64,000 nt of DNA from positions 138,245,872 to 138,309,871 of the forward strand of contig NC_079312.1 of the NCBI RefSeq assembly GCF_029931775.1, read 5' to 3'. Origin of the DNA: Euleptes europaea. Its lineage: Eukaryota; Chordata; Lepidosauria; Squamata; Sphaerodactylidae. The translations under genes and the position numbers were made by a program. Each line of letters opens with the position of its first letter. Position 1 is the first letter of the stretch. Shown one piece after another: positions 1-16,061 of the stretch. The notes beneath the pieces are model-generated. The model was not told the DNA's origin. It saw only the letters and a program-made list of their open reading frames with translations, and ran no database searches.

Positions 1-1229
1 AGCATGAAAAAGAGAGAGGCTAAAATGTTGTATTCCTGCCATTTCCCCTAGAATCTACCAGCAGTGGAGCCTTGATTCATATGAGCATGTCCACTATAGC
101 CTCTGATGCAAAGCTCAGTGGAGTTACTACTACTGGTGGCCTGCTTTAAGGAGTGTAAGTTTATATGGAAACAACTCAAACATGTGGGAGACTTTGACCA
201 CACCCATAACTCAGGAGTTGACTGTACAGGGCAAGGCAGAGGCAGATCCTTACATTAGCCATGAGTTGTAAGTAGAAGGATGGAAAAATAGGGGAAACTG
301 TTACCACAACTGTAAAATCTCTCTAAATGTTGCCTCCATGCTGTTGTGGTCCTTTCAAGGAAAACAGAGAACCCAGAGCCCTACGAAGAAATTGTAGAAG
401 AAATGCTGCAAATTCCCTGCCGTTTGCCTCTGTGGCTGTTGGTTTGCAACCAAGGGACCAATAAACAGCCACTGCCGGGAGAATTAAAAAAGCACCTGCC
501 CTTGGCGTTGTAGCATGTGATTATTGAATGAGGAATCTGAGTCTCCTGAGTTTGAAGTTCCCAAAGGAGCTCTGCCTTTCTTGACTACTTACGTAGCCTT
601 GAAATGCCGAGAATAGATGGTAGTAGAAAGTGAGATGGCATTGTCAAAGAAGGGACTCATCACCTTCAACTATCAAGCGACAGAACATCATAATCCACTG
701 TTTGTTCAGACACCTGTCATCTCCAGTCTCTTATCTGGGAGCACTAATGTATCACAGGTTGACAGAGCAGAAAGCTTGCCATGGGCTTCCCGAGCAAGCA
801 ATTGAAAAGGGCATTGCGCACTGTTCTAAGTAGCACAATGAATGGAACAGGTTGCTTCAGATCCTGATAAGGGCCTAGACAAGGCCAAGTGATCATTGCT
901 AAGAGATGAATACAAAATCAAATGCTTTCTAGAACTTTCCGTTTGTCAGATCGACTTTTAAAGAATGCCAGCCTATCAGGAACCATGACCTCTTCTTCCA
1001 CAGAAATGTGATCTAAGCAAAGTAAAGCACTTCCAAGTCCAACTGATTTATTGGGATAACTGAGCATTTTTAAAAGGGTTATTAAATTTATAACAATAAA
1101 CATCATTGATCAGAGTTCTAAGAGACAAAATAGCATATAGAAGAATTAATTGTAGTACATTGAAATCATATCACTTACAATTGTGATTGCCAAGTACCGG
1201 TAGTTTGGGGGGAAAGACCTATCCCTTTT
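1..1229. other. Gene-free intergenic stretch, nothing recognised
   Basis: No open frame here resembles a known protein. No SINE, LINE or tandem repeat could be recognised. Base composition is ordinary AT-rich intergenic DNA. CPSF4L, the human neighbour beyond C17orf80, was looked for by its CCCH zinc-finger motifs in 1-11 kb and not found, but a short exon could have been missed. Confidence 0.5.
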
Positions 1230-1447
1230 GTGTGTGTGTGTTAATTGCCGTCAAGTCGCTTTTGACTCATGGCAAACCTATGAATGAAAGTCCTCCAAAA
1301 TGTCCTGTCTTTGACAGCCTTGCTCAGATCTTGCAAATTGAAGGCTGTGGCTTCCTTTATTGAGTCAATCAATCTCTTGTTGGGTCTTCCTCTTTTCCTG
1401 CTGCCCTCAACTTTTCCTAGCATGACTGTCTTTTCCAGTGACTCTTG
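1230..1447 (-). mobile_element. RTE/BovB-like LINE, 3' end fragment
   Basis: On the minus strand a 60-residue frame (1241-1423) reads GKVEGSRKRGRPNKR, then WRTFIHR. This is the basic C-terminal tail typical of RTE/BovB reverse transcriptases (GKVEG..R.RGRP..RW...WR..VH). The frame is followed by a short 3' tail ending in a CA-type microsatellite, seen as TGTGTG at 1230-1240 on the plus strand. A second, better preserved copy lies at 49443-49665. Only the extreme 3' end is present, as is usual for 5'-truncated LINEs. Assignment to RTE/BovB rests on motif memory. Confidence 0.6.
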
Positions 1448-1491
1448 TTGTCCCTTTTACAGAGGATTAATGGGATGTTCTTTACCAAAAG

Positions 1492-1685
1492 ATGGATAAC
1501 CCAGGCTAACTTGATCTTGTCAAATCTTGGAAGCTAAGCAGGTAAGTATTTTGGATAGGAAGCCCCCAAGGAAGACCAGGGTCACAATGCAGAGGCAGGC
1601 AATGTCAAAACCACCTCTGAATGTCTCTTGCCTTGAAAACCCTATGGGGTCACCATAAGTCAGCTGTGACTTGATGGCCAAATAA
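1492..1685 (+). mobile_element. 5S rRNA-derived SINE
   Basis: The head keeps the 5S rRNA internal-promoter signature (TCTTGGAAGCTAAGCAGG, followed by a degraded GGATGGGAGACC block and CCAGGGTC). The body continues AGAGGCAGGCAATG and TCTTGCCTTGAAAACCC and ends TGTGACTTGATGGCC. The same body is attached to 5S-like heads at 16062, 22570 (reverse), 24353/25322 (reverse, split) and 28160 (reverse), so this is a dispersed SINE family and not an rRNA gene. Confidence 0.75.
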
Positions 1686-1689
1686 TAAT

Positions 1690-2193
1690 AATCACATCCC
1701 TTGCAGTTAGGAAGTTGAACTCAGGGAAGTTGAAGAAAATGGCAGCTTATTGCCACTGATCATATATAGGAAGGGCTGAAGTCAAGTGACTGGATTTGTG
1801 GTCTTTCTTGCTATTGGGATTCTTCTACACTGGATGCAGACAAGCAAATTCTTCAACACAGGATGCAGGCAAGCAAAGTATTAATGTAGGGAAGATTAAA
1901 TAAATCGACATAATATTTGTTCATCTCTCAGAACCCAAAGGCCTAATAGAGTAAATATGAAGTTAGATCCAATGCTGGTTTTCTGCCCATCTTGGAGGGC
2001 ACCCTTTTGCATTAATAAGTGACTAGGGTGCTTTCCACACAGGGAGGGGATTTTGTGGTTTCTCTATTGCTGATGCAAAAGCAATGGGGCCTCCCCATGG
2101 CAGGTTTCCTTGCAGATTCCCTGTCCCAACCCCCCAGAAGTGGCCATCCCCTCCCCTGGTTCTCCAGGGTTTCTGCAATTTAAAAAAAAAGGC
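1690..2193. other. Gene-free stretch between repeats
   Basis: No gene or recognised repeat. Around 1827-1875 there is a short imperfect direct duplication of a segment containing GGATGCAG and CAAGCAAA. Confidence 0.45.
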
Positions 2194-2201
2194 ACAAGAA
2201 T

Positions 2202-2401
2202 TAGGGTTGCCAACCTCCAGGTACCAGCTGGAGATCTCCTGCTATTACAACTGATCTCCAGCTGATAGAGATCAGTTAACCTGGAGAAAATGGCTGCTTT
2301 GGCAATTGACTCTATGGCATTGAAGTCCCTCCCCAAACCTCACCCTCCTCAGGCTGTACCCCAAAAACCTCCCGCCAGTAGCAAGCGACCTGGCAACTCT
2401 A
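2202..2401 (+). mobile_element. Short hAT-like MITE with 8-bp TSD
   Basis: This is a 200-bp element with inverted ends TAGGGTTGCCA and TGGCAACTCTA. It is flanked by perfect 8-bp direct repeats ACAAGAAT at 2194-2201 and 2402-2409. The internal sequence contains GGAGATCTCCTGCTATTACA and ACTGATCTCCAGC. The same family recurs at 46505, 58811 and 60571, with truncated or nested copies at 16404 and 56935. An 8-bp duplication with short inverted ends fits a non-autonomous hAT element. It encodes nothing. Confidence 0.75.
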
Positions 2402-2654
2402 ACAAGAATATTGTTATATTGACATACCGTTGAACTATAGGTATAGCAGGTTCTCTGAATTCCCAGCTTTCATTTTTTAAAAGTAAGTCTCTAGCCACTT
2501 GCAAAAATATGCCTTTTTGTTTATATCCTTCAAGAGAAGGAGCTAGGGACATCAGCTGACATTCAGGCATAATCTCTATCTTTTGTGATCCAGTTACCCA
2601 GACTTCTATTTTTATGTCTCCTGAAGAAAGTGAAAACAGTTAAGAAGAAGAGTT

Positions 2655-2945
2655 GGTTTTTATATGCCGACTTTCTCTACCACTTAAGGAAGAATCAGAC
2701 CGGCTTACAATCACCTTCCCTTCCCCTCCCCACAACAGACACCCTGTGAGGTAGGTGAGGTTGAGAAAGTGTGACTAGCCCAAGGTCACCCAGCTGGCTT
2801 CATGTGTAGGAGTGGGGAAACCAACCAGGTTCACCAGATTAGCCTCCACTGCTCATGTGGAGGAGTGGGGACTCAAACCTTGTTCTCCAGATCAGAGTCC
2901 ACTGCTCCAAACCACTTCTCTTAACCACTACACCACGCCGGCTCT
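2655..2945 (-). mobile_element. MIR-like tRNA-derived SINE, reverse
   Basis: Read on the minus strand, it begins GCCGGCGTGGTGTAGTGGTT (tRNA A-box-like). It continues through a GGTT..ATTCCCC-like B box and a core with GGTGACCTTGGGCTAGTCAC, then CCTCACAGGG. It ends near AAAGTCGGCATATAAAAACC. This layout is the tRNA/CORE SINE type. Related copies are at 4985, 6605, 21805, 29585, 43885 and 46191. Confidence 0.65.
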
Positions 2946-4984
2946 CTTAACTAGCATCACTGGCTGCCCTTGGAAACTTCCTACATTTCATTCTTCAGAT
3001 TATTTTGTTTTACTCGGTATTTGGGTGGGGTTCCTGGAATTTATTGTTGGATTCTTACATTTTAGCAATTTTCTGTTTCTATATTAGCTGCCTTTAAAAA
3101 AAGGATGGACTGTGAAAGTATTTTTGAATCAATAAATGATGAGCTGGGTATATATCGGAAGGGCCGGTGTGTGAGCAGTCTTGTCTAATTCCTTCTGTAC
3201 AGACATGTCGATGGAGGCCAGACGATGGGTAAGTATGGCCCATTGAACATTGTCCCCAAATGCAGCTCTTTTGTCCAGACGAATGAATGGCATAAGAGGG
3301 GGGAAAGGAAGTGCTCTTTGAGACACTAAGAGTAGAGAATAATCCTGTCAGGAGAAATCAAGATGGTGCTGTTTGTGTCTGCCATGATTCTCAAGGGACA
3401 TAAACTTTGCAAACAACCTTAAGTAATGAGATGCTGCTCAGGTTACAGCCCCATGATAGTTTTCTGGGTACCAGAAAGCTGGATTCCTCCCAACAGCTAG
3501 GGAAAGGCTGTATGTTTGGGTGTATGTTTGCATGTCTCAGGAGGGCAGGTATATTTGTCAGGTGGATCGTGAAAGAAACAAGGGCTCAGTTGCTCATGAA
3601 GCTGGGAGGCAGAGGTTGGCATATCTCCTAAATTAGTGAAAAGAGTCTTTTCACAGTAAGATTGCAGGGGACTGTTCTGCAGAGAGAATGATTTATTGAA
3701 AGGCTGTTTTTAAAGCTGAGCATTGCAAAAAAAAATTGGAAACATCCGTTGTGCACAAATTACACTTGCCAGCCACATGAGCATATTGTTGGAGTCCCGG
3801 AGTCAATCTTCATAGCAGGAAAAAATGATCTGCCAATACAGTGACTTCTTGCTGCGATAGACAATTGAAAGAACCGCCTGTCCTCTCTATCGTTATGTAG
3901 GGCAGCCATTTACTCTTTTCCATCTTCTTTCCTGGCACACTGTCACCATCTGCAGGCTATAGTTACTAACTGCGGAGAAGACTTCATTTTCAGTTGTGCT
4001 CCAAGGGCTTTTAACTGGAATCCTGCTAGCATTGTTTCTGTTCTGTCTTAGGTCTTTTATGCATGGGTACTTTCACTCACGTTCGTCCCCGGGCTGACTC
4101 GGTTGTTCCTTAGAGTTATGCATGAGTTTTCCATCCCTCAGAGTTGACCTCGCACCCTCCCCATGCTCTCTCTGGGTCTTCCTGATGCTCTTTTAATGCG
4201 ATTCTTACTTCAAATCGTCATCATTACTGTGCATAAGCCAAAGTGCGGGCCTCTTTACCCTCGCCCCCCACACGCCTCTGTTCTCTTGTTTCCTCCTCCC
4301 ACTCCTCCTCCAGCCAGCCTTCAGCCATCTCCTCCACAATGTGCCGGGAAGCCATTGACAGGTGGCTGCTTACTTCTCTGAGCTCCCTCCGCCATTTTTT
4401 CCTTTTGATATGATGATTTATTGATAATTCAATTAAAATATAATTTAAAATTAAGAGAGGGGCAGCCAAGATTCAGCGCTCCCACCCCCCTGTGGGTAAC
4501 CCATCATGAAGGGGTGAGGGAGCTTTGGATCTTAGTAGAGAGCCTCTGTTTGGCATGCAGAAGGTCCCAAGTTGAATCCCTGGCATCAGGGCCCTTTCCA
4601 GGTTTGTGTGGGCCCTGCCCCCCTTTCCCCTTTGGTATGGCCCCTTTCTCCTCTAACAACACCCTTCCATTCGTCCCCTCCTATTTGACTCTGCCTTTTC
4701 TTCTTCAACCATTCCCTTTTCCACTTACTCTGGTAAAGAGAAATAATATCAAATGGTGCTCTCAGTTACTTTTATTACTTTTATAAAACCAAAGAGAAGA
4801 AAATGTACCTTCCATGCTTTTATTTGGTGCACTATTCAAAAAAATTGATATCATTTGTGTAAAAATTTAAAAAATTGTTCTAGAGGAACATCGGTCTGAA
4901 GGATTGTGGAAAAGTTTCTCCACTCTACTCATTGAAAGTGAGGAGGCCAATCCTCAACTGTCCAAAATACTCGAGTAACTGAAC
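2946..4984. other. Gene-free stretch, nothing coding supported
   Basis: No frame resembles a known protein. The pyrimidine-rich block at 4255-4345 gives an open frame only through composition. A short SINE-like fragment (GCATGCAGAAGGTCCCAAGT) lies near 4555. Its relatives are in the fragments at 21232 and 43530. Confidence 0.45.
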
Positions 4985-5240
4985 AAACCCAACGTGTGCT
5001 ATTATTAACTTCATTTATACCCCACTTTTCTCCCCTATGGGGACCCAAAGAAGCTTACGTCGTTCTCCATTCCTACATTTTATTCTCACAACAAAGCTGT
5101 GAGGTAGGTTAGGCTAAGAGAGAGTGACTGGCCCAAGGTCACCCAGCAAGCTTCCATGTCAGAGTGCGGAATTTGAACCTGGGTCTCTCAGATTTTAGTC
5201 CAGCACTCTAACCGTTACAATACACTAGCTCTCAACTGAT
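4985..5240 (-). mobile_element. MIR-like SINE, reverse
   Basis: On the plus strand it reads CCCCACTTTTCTCCCC, then a CTGTGAGGTAGGTTAGGC core, GGCCCAAGGTCACCCAGC and a tRNA-like end (ATTTGAACCTGGGTCTC, ending in TAACCGTTACAATACACTAG). It is the reverse complement of a tRNA-headed CORE-type SINE, like the copies at 6605 and 46191. Confidence 0.65.
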
Positions 5241-5741
5241 CATGTTCACTTGGAACCATCAGGTACAAAGAAGGGAACTGAATTTTATCACACAACTCTA
5301 GATCAAACTTAGCTAACAGAAGAAAATAAAACTTATTTTAATGCTGAAAAATGCATCACTCCATTTTTTAAACCAAGAGTTACATCTTTGATACAACTAA
5401 TTCAGTCCTCCAACAAATATCACAATCCAAATCATAAATTGTTGATCTACTGGTTTTAAAATTGATTTGTATTATCTTTTTTTTTTAACTGTCCACTGCC
5501 TTGAAGGCCCTAATTGGGTGCAAAGATGGCAAAACGTATTTTTTGCCCATAATAATGAAGATGTGTACCATGAGAAAGCACCTCTAACGCATCGACAAGT
5601 TATCTGAGGCAGCGCTTTCGGGGCCAGTTTTAGCAAATGCTGTAAGGCCAGTTCCCAGCATTTTTTTTGCTCCAAAACCAAACAAATAAATGTTATGTCA
5701 TATTACAAAAAATTCCTTTGCCTGGGCAGAACTGTCTACAG

Positions 5742-6062
5742 CAGGGGTGGGGAACCATTTCTCTGCCAAGGGCCATTTGGATATTTATAACATCATTCGC
5801 GGCCCATACAAAATTATCAACTTAAAAATTAGCCTACTATATTTGGTCAAACATTTAGCCAAGAGGCACGGCCAGAGACGGCTCCGAGCGTCTGCCACAC
5901 AGAGCGACTCACTTTTGAGCTCTGCTGTCCCTAGCTGGGCCCAAGAGATTCAGGCAGGGCAGCATCCTTCTGAGCTAGAGATCTGCCAGGACTCATGAAG
6001 GGCCAGATCAAATGATTTTGCGGGCCTTATACGGCCCCCGGGCCTGACGTTCCCCACCCCTG
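5742..6062 (+). mobile_element. Non-autonomous hAT element, intact ends and 8-bp TSD
   Basis: A 321-bp element with terminal inverted repeats CAGGGGTGGGGAACC and GTTCCCCACCCCTG. It is flanked by perfect 8-bp duplications GTCTACAG at 5734-5741 and 6063-6070. The interior (GCCAAGGGCCATTTGGATAT) carries no transposase frame. Inverted ends beginning CAG plus 8-bp duplications are diagnostic of hAT transposition. The perfect duplication suggests moderate age at most. Confidence 0.85.
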
Positions 6063-6438
6063 GTCTACAGCATGCACCAAAGCAAGATTCCAGTTGTGGG
6101 GAGAATAATATACCAAGAATGCCAGGGAATTTTTTCAAGAACAATGGTTTCCACTCCTCTGGCACCATTATCACAGTATTGGCCACAAATATTAGACACC
6201 AGCAAGCCATGCTTTTCTGTCACCCTGTCAGTACAATGCAAGACCTTTTCCTGCTGAATCTGTGACATGCAGAAATTCTAAAATAATTCTGCTTCATGTC
6301 CACTGATTTGCTGTAAACAAAAGGGGAGTGTCATTAGAGCGGGCAAATTGTCCCTTGGCACCTTGGTGAGAGCTTAATATCCATCACCATAAAGTAACAA
6401 AATTGCAATTTTGCACTGTACTGTGTATGAAGCTTGTA

Positions 6439-6585
6439 ATGAAGCTGCCTTATACTGAATCAGACCCTTGGTACTTAGACTGGCAGCAGCTTTCCAGGGT
6501 GATGTGAAAGACCCCGGCCTGAGACCCTGGAAAGCTGCTGCCAGTCTAAGTACCAAGGGTCTGATTCAGTATAAGGCAGCTTCAT
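6439..6585. repeat. Perfect 62-bp inverted repeat (fold-back)
   Basis: Arms 6439-6500 and 6524-6585 are exact reverse complements, base for base, around a 23-bp loop. The arm sequence (GAAGCTGCCTTATACTGAAT onward) resembles a common squamate interspersed repeat, so one arm is probably a repeat fragment and the other its inverted copy. No protein is implied. Confidence 0.85.
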
Positions 6586-6604
6586 GTGTTCATGTGGCAC
6601 ATAA

Positions 6605-6800
6605 ATAAACATTTAATTACTTAATTTATACCCCGCCTTTCTCCCCAATGAGGACCCAAAGCTGCTTTCATTGTTCTCCTCTCCTCCATTTAATCCTCCC
6701 AACAACCTTGTGACATATGTTAGAGTGGGGATTCGAACCTGGGGCTCCCATATCCTAGTCTGACATTCTGACCATTACACTGCAGTGGCTCTCAAAATAA
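6605..6800 (-). mobile_element. MIR-like SINE, reverse, internally shortened
   Basis: The plus strand reads TACCCCGCCTTTCTCCCCAA, CAACCTTGTGACATATG, ATTCGAACCTGGGGCTCCC and a tRNA-like end (CATTACACTGCAGTGGC). It belongs to the same family as 4985-5240. Part of the core, including the GGTCACC segment, is missing. Confidence 0.6.
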
Positions 6801-7539
6801 ATAAGTGCCTAGTCTCCCTTCATATCTAGCTCAACCCTAAATTGCTATTTCTGTTTTGCATATGGGAAATGGTGGTTTAGAAATAGAGAAGGTAGAAGAA
6901 TTGCCTAAGGCTATGGTTAAACCAGGATTTGAAACCAACTCTACTTTTAAATAGTTCAGTCTAATATTATCATTAGGAAAAGCTAACCAATACCTATAAT
7001 CTGGAAATTAGAAGTGAGATTTCATTCAAGTTTCATTTCCCTAAATTTGGTCCTTCCATAGATTTGCAAAGCTCACTTCTCCATCAAAAGTGTATTACAG
7101 ATCAACTTGCCAGCAAAGCATTACTGGTATAATTTGGGGGAAAAATAGCATAACATCAAAATAGTTAGGAAACTCTTCAGGATTATATTGCAAGAGCATG
7201 AATTAGTTGCACAGGAACATGAAAAATGTAGTAAAAATACACCTCCTGCAACTCAAAGTGCTAATAGTAAGTTATCTCTATTATAGGCCCAGCAATTAAT
7301 TGCAGGTGTGAGGTTTCCACAACTACTGAGTTCTAAAGTGGAAAATAAATGTGGTGTGACAGGTACAAAAGAGTCAGCTTTGATTTAAATCAGCATCTCT
7401 CTTTTGCCTGCACAGAGAAGATTTTACCCAAAGGGCATCTGACCTAGTTAATGGTATGGATTTCTTCTTCCAGAAATGGAACAAAGCATTATTAACGTTG
7501 GCCTGCTCAGCTTTAGTACATTCTAAAGGTCATTTCTAT
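6801..7539. other. Gene-free stretch, nothing recognised
   Basis: AT-rich sequence upstream of the CR1 insertion. No frame, repeat or structure could be supported. Confidence 0.45.
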
Positions 7540-10101
7540 GGCAACTATTGAATAGTTTGGGATATCTGTTCAATGTGCATTGGTTGAGTCTACTCCAGAA
7601 ACCTGGTGGAAGGGAAAGAACCAGAAGGATACAGTCATTCCTGGATACAAACTCTATAGAGTTCCTGGATACAATCTCTATAGAGACAGAGAAGGGAGTA
7701 TTGGGGTGGGGGGTTGCTATGTACATCAAGGAGGGCATAGTGTCTATTAAACTATAAGCCATAACAAGGGCAGACTTGTCCACAGAATCCTTGTGGGTGA
7801 CAATTCTGGGCCCCAAAGGTAATTTAGTATTGAGGACGTTCTATCGCCCCCCTGACCAAAAGGCTCAGGGTGATCTAGAGATGGAGAATGAAATCAGGGA
7901 AGCAGGCAAAAGTGATGAAGTAGTAATAATGGGAGACTTTAACTTTAAAAAAGGGAACTTTTCTAAAATGAGGAACCTGGTAAAAAGAAAGTAGAAAGGA
8001 ACAGTTAGGAGGGTTAAATAGCTGTGAAAAGCTTGGGGGTTACTCGGGTTCTCAATACTAGAGGCTTAGCTAGATTGTATGCCACAGGTTATGAAAGGTA
8101 GTATAAAGTCCAAGAGGTCACTGCCATGGCTAATGGATAAGATGAAGGAAGCTACTAGAGAAAAAAAGGCTTCCTTCAGAAACTGGAAGACTTGCCCAAG
8201 GGAGGCAAATAAAAGCAAACATAAACTTGCACAATAGAAATGCAAGCAAGCAATTAGAGATACAAAAAAAGATTTTGAGGGACATATCGCTAAACACATC
8301 AAGACCAACAATAAGAAATTATTTAAGTACATTAGGAGCAGGAAACCAGCTAGGGAAGCGGTTGAACCATTGGATAACAATGGGAGTAAAGGAACACTAA
8401 GGGAGGATAAAACAATTGCTGAGAAACTAAATGAATTCTTCTCATCTGTCTTCACTGCTGAAGATATAAGGCAAATACCTTTTCCTGAACAGATGTTTTG
8501 GGGAGGGAAGAATGGGGAACGGGGGCAAAAAGTGGTAACAAGGCAGAAAGTTCTAGAACATCTAGACAAACTGCAAACTGCCAAGTCACCAGGACCGGAT
8601 GCTATTCATCCTAGAGTTCTTTAAGAACTCAAATGGGAAATGGCTAAACTTCTGATGATGATATGTAACATGTGCCTTAGATCAGCCTCTGTACCAGAGG
8701 ACTGGAGAATGGCCAGTGTAACGCCCATTTATAAAAGGTTTCCAGGAGGGACCCACAAAATTACAGGCCAGTTAGCTTAACATTTGTTCCAGGTAAACTG
8801 ATGGAAAGCATTATTAAAGATAGAATTGGCAAGCACATAGAAAGGCAAGCCCTGCTAAGCAAACCTCATAGTCATGGGATAAGAGGACAGGTCCTCTTAT
8901 GGGTTGAGAGCTGGCTGAAAAATAGGAAGCAGAGAGTAGGAATAAATGGTCAGTTCTTACAATGGAGGAAGGTCAGTAGTGGGGTCCCTCAGGGATCTGA
9001 GTAGGGACGTGCTTCTCAACCTATTCAACAATGATCTGGAGATGGGGGTAAACAGTGAAGTGGCCAAGTTTGCAGATGACACCAAATTATTTAGGGTGGT
9101 TAAAACAAAATCAGACTGTGAAGAGCTCCAAAAGGATCTCTCCAAACTGGAGGAGTGGGCATCAAAATGGCAAATGCTATTCAATGTGAGCAAGTGTAAA
9201 GTGATGCATATTGGGGCAAAAATTCCCAACTTCATATATACACTGATGGGATCTGTGCTGGCAGTGACAGACCAAGAAATGGATCTTGGGGTGGTAGTGG
9301 ACAGCTCGATGAAAATTTTAACCCAGTGTGTGGCTGCTGTGAAAAAGTCAAATTCCATGCTGGCCATAATTACACAAGGAATAGAGAATAAAACTGCTGA
9401 TATCATATTGCCCTTGAACAAATCTATGGTGAGACCACACTTGGAATACTGTGTACAGTTCTCGTCACCACACCTAAAAAAGGAAATTGCAATGCTTGAA
9501 GGTACAGAAAAGAGCAACCAACATGATTAGGGGACTAGAGCAACTGCCCTATGAGGAGCGGTTAAGACGCTTAGGGCTGTTTAGCTTGGAAAGAAGGCGG
9601 TTAAGGGGAGACATGATAGATGTCTATAAAATTATGCATGGTATGGAGAGAGTGAACATGGAGAAGCTTTTCTCCCTCATAATACCAGAATGCGGGGTCA
9701 TCTGCTGAAGCTGGAGGCTGAGAGATTCAAAAGAGATCTAAGGAAGTATTTCTTCACACAACACATAGTTAAATTCTGGAACTCCCTGCCCCAGGATGTG
9801 TTGATGGCTGCCAACTTGGAAGGCTCTAAGAAGGGAGTGGATATGTTTGTGGAGGAGAGGGGTATTCATAGCTACTAGTCAAAATGGATCCTAGTACTAG
9901 TGGATGCATACATATTCTCTCCAGGATCAGAGGAGCATGCCTACTATATTAGGTGCTTTGGAACACAGGCAGGAAAATGCTGCTTCAGTTGTCTTGTTTG
10001 TGGGCTTCCTAGAGGCACCTTGTTGGCCACTGTGTGAACAGACTGCTGGACTTGATGGACCTTGGTCTGATCCAGCATGGCCTTTCTTATGTTCTTATCG
10101 T
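7540..10101 (+). mobile_element. CR1-clade LINE, 5'-truncated and decayed
   Basis: Fragments of one non-LTR ORF2 follow in order on the plus strand. The endonuclease part (7590-7990) has MYIKEG, LVLRTFYRPPDQ and GDFN. The reverse transcriptase part (8370-9530) has KSPGPDAIHPRVL, SGVPQGSE and the catalytic-site equivalent FADDTKLF near 9080. The C-terminal part (9487-9878) has LRKYFFTQHIVKFWNSLPQD. The 3' UTR ends GGACTTGATGGACCTTGG and TTATGTTCTTAT, a CR1-type terminus. The frame is broken into at least six pieces by stops and shifts, and the 5' end including ORF1 is absent, so it is not mobile. It lies downstream of C17orf80 in the opposite orientation. Confidence 0.85.
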
Positions 10102-11425
10102 CTTCTAAATTAGCAGAGTCAAGACAGAGATTGCTAACCTGCAATCTCTGCTAACCTGCGTGTAACTTTTTCTACCTATAAAATTTTAATTAATGCTGAT
10201 ATTATGTCATTATTCACGTGGGGAGGGGAGATCCCTTTCCATTGATGAAAAAGAAAAGAGGGGGTCCCTTTGACCACCAAAAAGGGTATGCTGAAGATCA
10301 TGGGACCTGCATGGATAACTGCCATGTGGAGTTGGGCTGTATAAACAGAGGAATTAGGAGAGATTGTGTGGGAAACCTGGCTAGATTCAACCCAGAGCTT
10401 GCAAGTTTAATGGCTTTTCATACCTATCACTGTGCTTCGGGAATAAAACACCCACATTGTGAGCTGATACTAAAAGTCAAGACAACATATTTAATACCAT
10501 GTTACACAAAGGGACCCACAGAAATCACCTCTTACTACACATTAGAACACAGTCACTCCGAGAAGTAAATGGTAAAGCAAGTTTAGAGTAGATGCACATG
10601 ATCGATTCTCTAGCACTTGTAGGTTCAGTTTAGAGGTATTCCCTCTTTCTATTGGCCTGCTCTAGGAGTTCCATGTTCAGACCTTATTTCCTAGGTACAT
10701 GAGAGCCTGATGTGGATTGGGAGGATGGGGAGAGGCAGCTTACGCCTTCCCTACATGCCATTTTCATGACTTGGCACTGCCCCAAGTAGCCACTATTTGC
10801 TGCACTGGGGAAACCTATACGTATAGGTAGGATATCCATAAGTTTCCTCAGCAGGGCAAATAGCTGTTCCCTAGGGCTGCTTCAAATAAAGAAAATGGAA
10901 TAGCATCCATGATACTAATCCAAATTGGGGGCCCAGATGCTTGGGAATTAAGTTCCAAGCACAGAACTCCCAGGTTGGCATGACTCAGGGCAAACTCATA
11001 AATGGATCCTCCAGTTAGGCCCTCATTTACACCTTCTTCACAGAACTGTCTATGAAAGAGCCAAGCATTCTCCCCCAAAAAAACAGTTGGACTTGTCTTC
11101 ACATACTCCAGATATAAAGGAAGAGAGGAGGATGTCTCTTTAATAGCAGTCAAAAGGCATTTGGAAGCATCTTGGTACTACATACAGCAGCATTTTCTGC
11201 ATGCGTCGCTTTTCAGGCCAACAGACCATGAGTGACAACTGTCCTACTTCACTGCAGCGTCCAAAGCAGCTACTAAATAGAAATGCTGAATGTGTATGCC
11301 TTAGTAAAAAAGCTGCCCTGCAGCATCCTTCAATGTCTCTTGTTGTTGCTGGAACAAACCCCTAGCAACATCCTTGGTCAGTCTGAACACAACCATGCCT
11401 TCTGCCTCGCATTCTTTCACCCTCA
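10102..11425. other. C17orf80 3' flank / probable 3' UTR (minus strand)
   Basis: No independent gene was recognised. C17orf80 ends at 11426, so its 3' UTR must run into this block toward lower coordinates. No canonical AATAAA was found on the minus strand. ATTAAA variants occur near 10186, 10406 and 10490. The 116-residue open frame at 10218-10568 has no recognisable homology. Confidence 0.4.
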
Positions 11426-15373
<3,948 letters not shown>

Positions 15374-15395
15374 TTATTGCAAACAGTGTTATTTA

Positions 15396-15535
15396 GTGGT
15401 TACAGTTTTGGATTAGAAGGAGGGAGGTGCAGATTCAAATCTGCAATTAGTTCTGAAGTTCCCTAGACAACCTCTCAGTCTAGCCTACCTCACAGGGAGG
15501 TGAGGATAAAACTGAAAAAAATGGGGGAAGGAAAC
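15396..15535 (+). mobile_element. MIR-like SINE fragment
   Basis: TAGTGGTTACAGTTTTGGAT, then GCAGATTCAAATCTGC, CCTACCTCACAGGGAGG and GGATAAAA follow the tRNA-head and CORE-tail order of the other MIR-like SINEs here, in plus orientation and degraded. Confidence 0.5.
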
Positions 15536-15654
15536 ATCCACAGGTACTAGATATCTTTTCAAAATTGTAGTCTTTGCACACAAGTGAGTGCTGCATCATG
15601 ATAGTGGAGTTTTGTTGCTTTCCTAAAAAAGAAAAAAAATCACAAGGATCCATG

Positions 15655-15835
15655 CCTCGTTTGCACCATGGAACAACATAGTATTACTACTCTGAAGATG
15701 CCTGCCACAGTTGCTGGCGAAACGTCAGGAAAGAAAATTCCAAGACCACGGTTACACAGCCCGGATAACCTACAAGAACCAATGAACTCTGACCGTGAAA
15801 GCCTTCGACAATATATTGAAGCTTCGGGTCTGTGA
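15655..15835 (+). mobile_element. Interspersed repeat of the 47.5-kb fold-back family
   Basis: It contains CTCTGAAGATGCCTGCCACA, GGCGAAACGTCAGGAAAGAA, ACACAGCCCGGATAACCTAC and GACCGTGAAAGCCTTCGACA. The same string order appears at 29870-30003 and in the right arm of the palindrome at 47521-47947. Single orientation here, no inverted copy. I could not name the family. Confidence 0.7.
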
Positions 15836-16061
15836 CTTCTACTATGAAGTCTGTGCAGGTGTGATCTGCATTTTGCTAGCAAGTTTTTGTGGCCTATCTG
15901 TAAAAATCATGAGGATTTGCACCTTACAGCACAAACCTGTGCACATTTACACTGGAGTAAGTCACACTGTGCTCTATAAGGCTTAATGTCAGGTAAGTGT
16001 GCATGTAACATTCATATTTTTGTGCCTTTAGTCAATATTACAGCTGGAAGGGAAGGTGGCA

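Noticed and set aside
8066-8584. 172-residue minus-strand frame within the LINE
   Set aside because: It is the antisense of the CR1 reverse transcriptase region and shows no homology of its own.
1-11000. Expected CPSF4L exons
   Set aside because: No CCCH zinc-finger motifs were found in the frames. Absence by eye is not proof, since exons are short.
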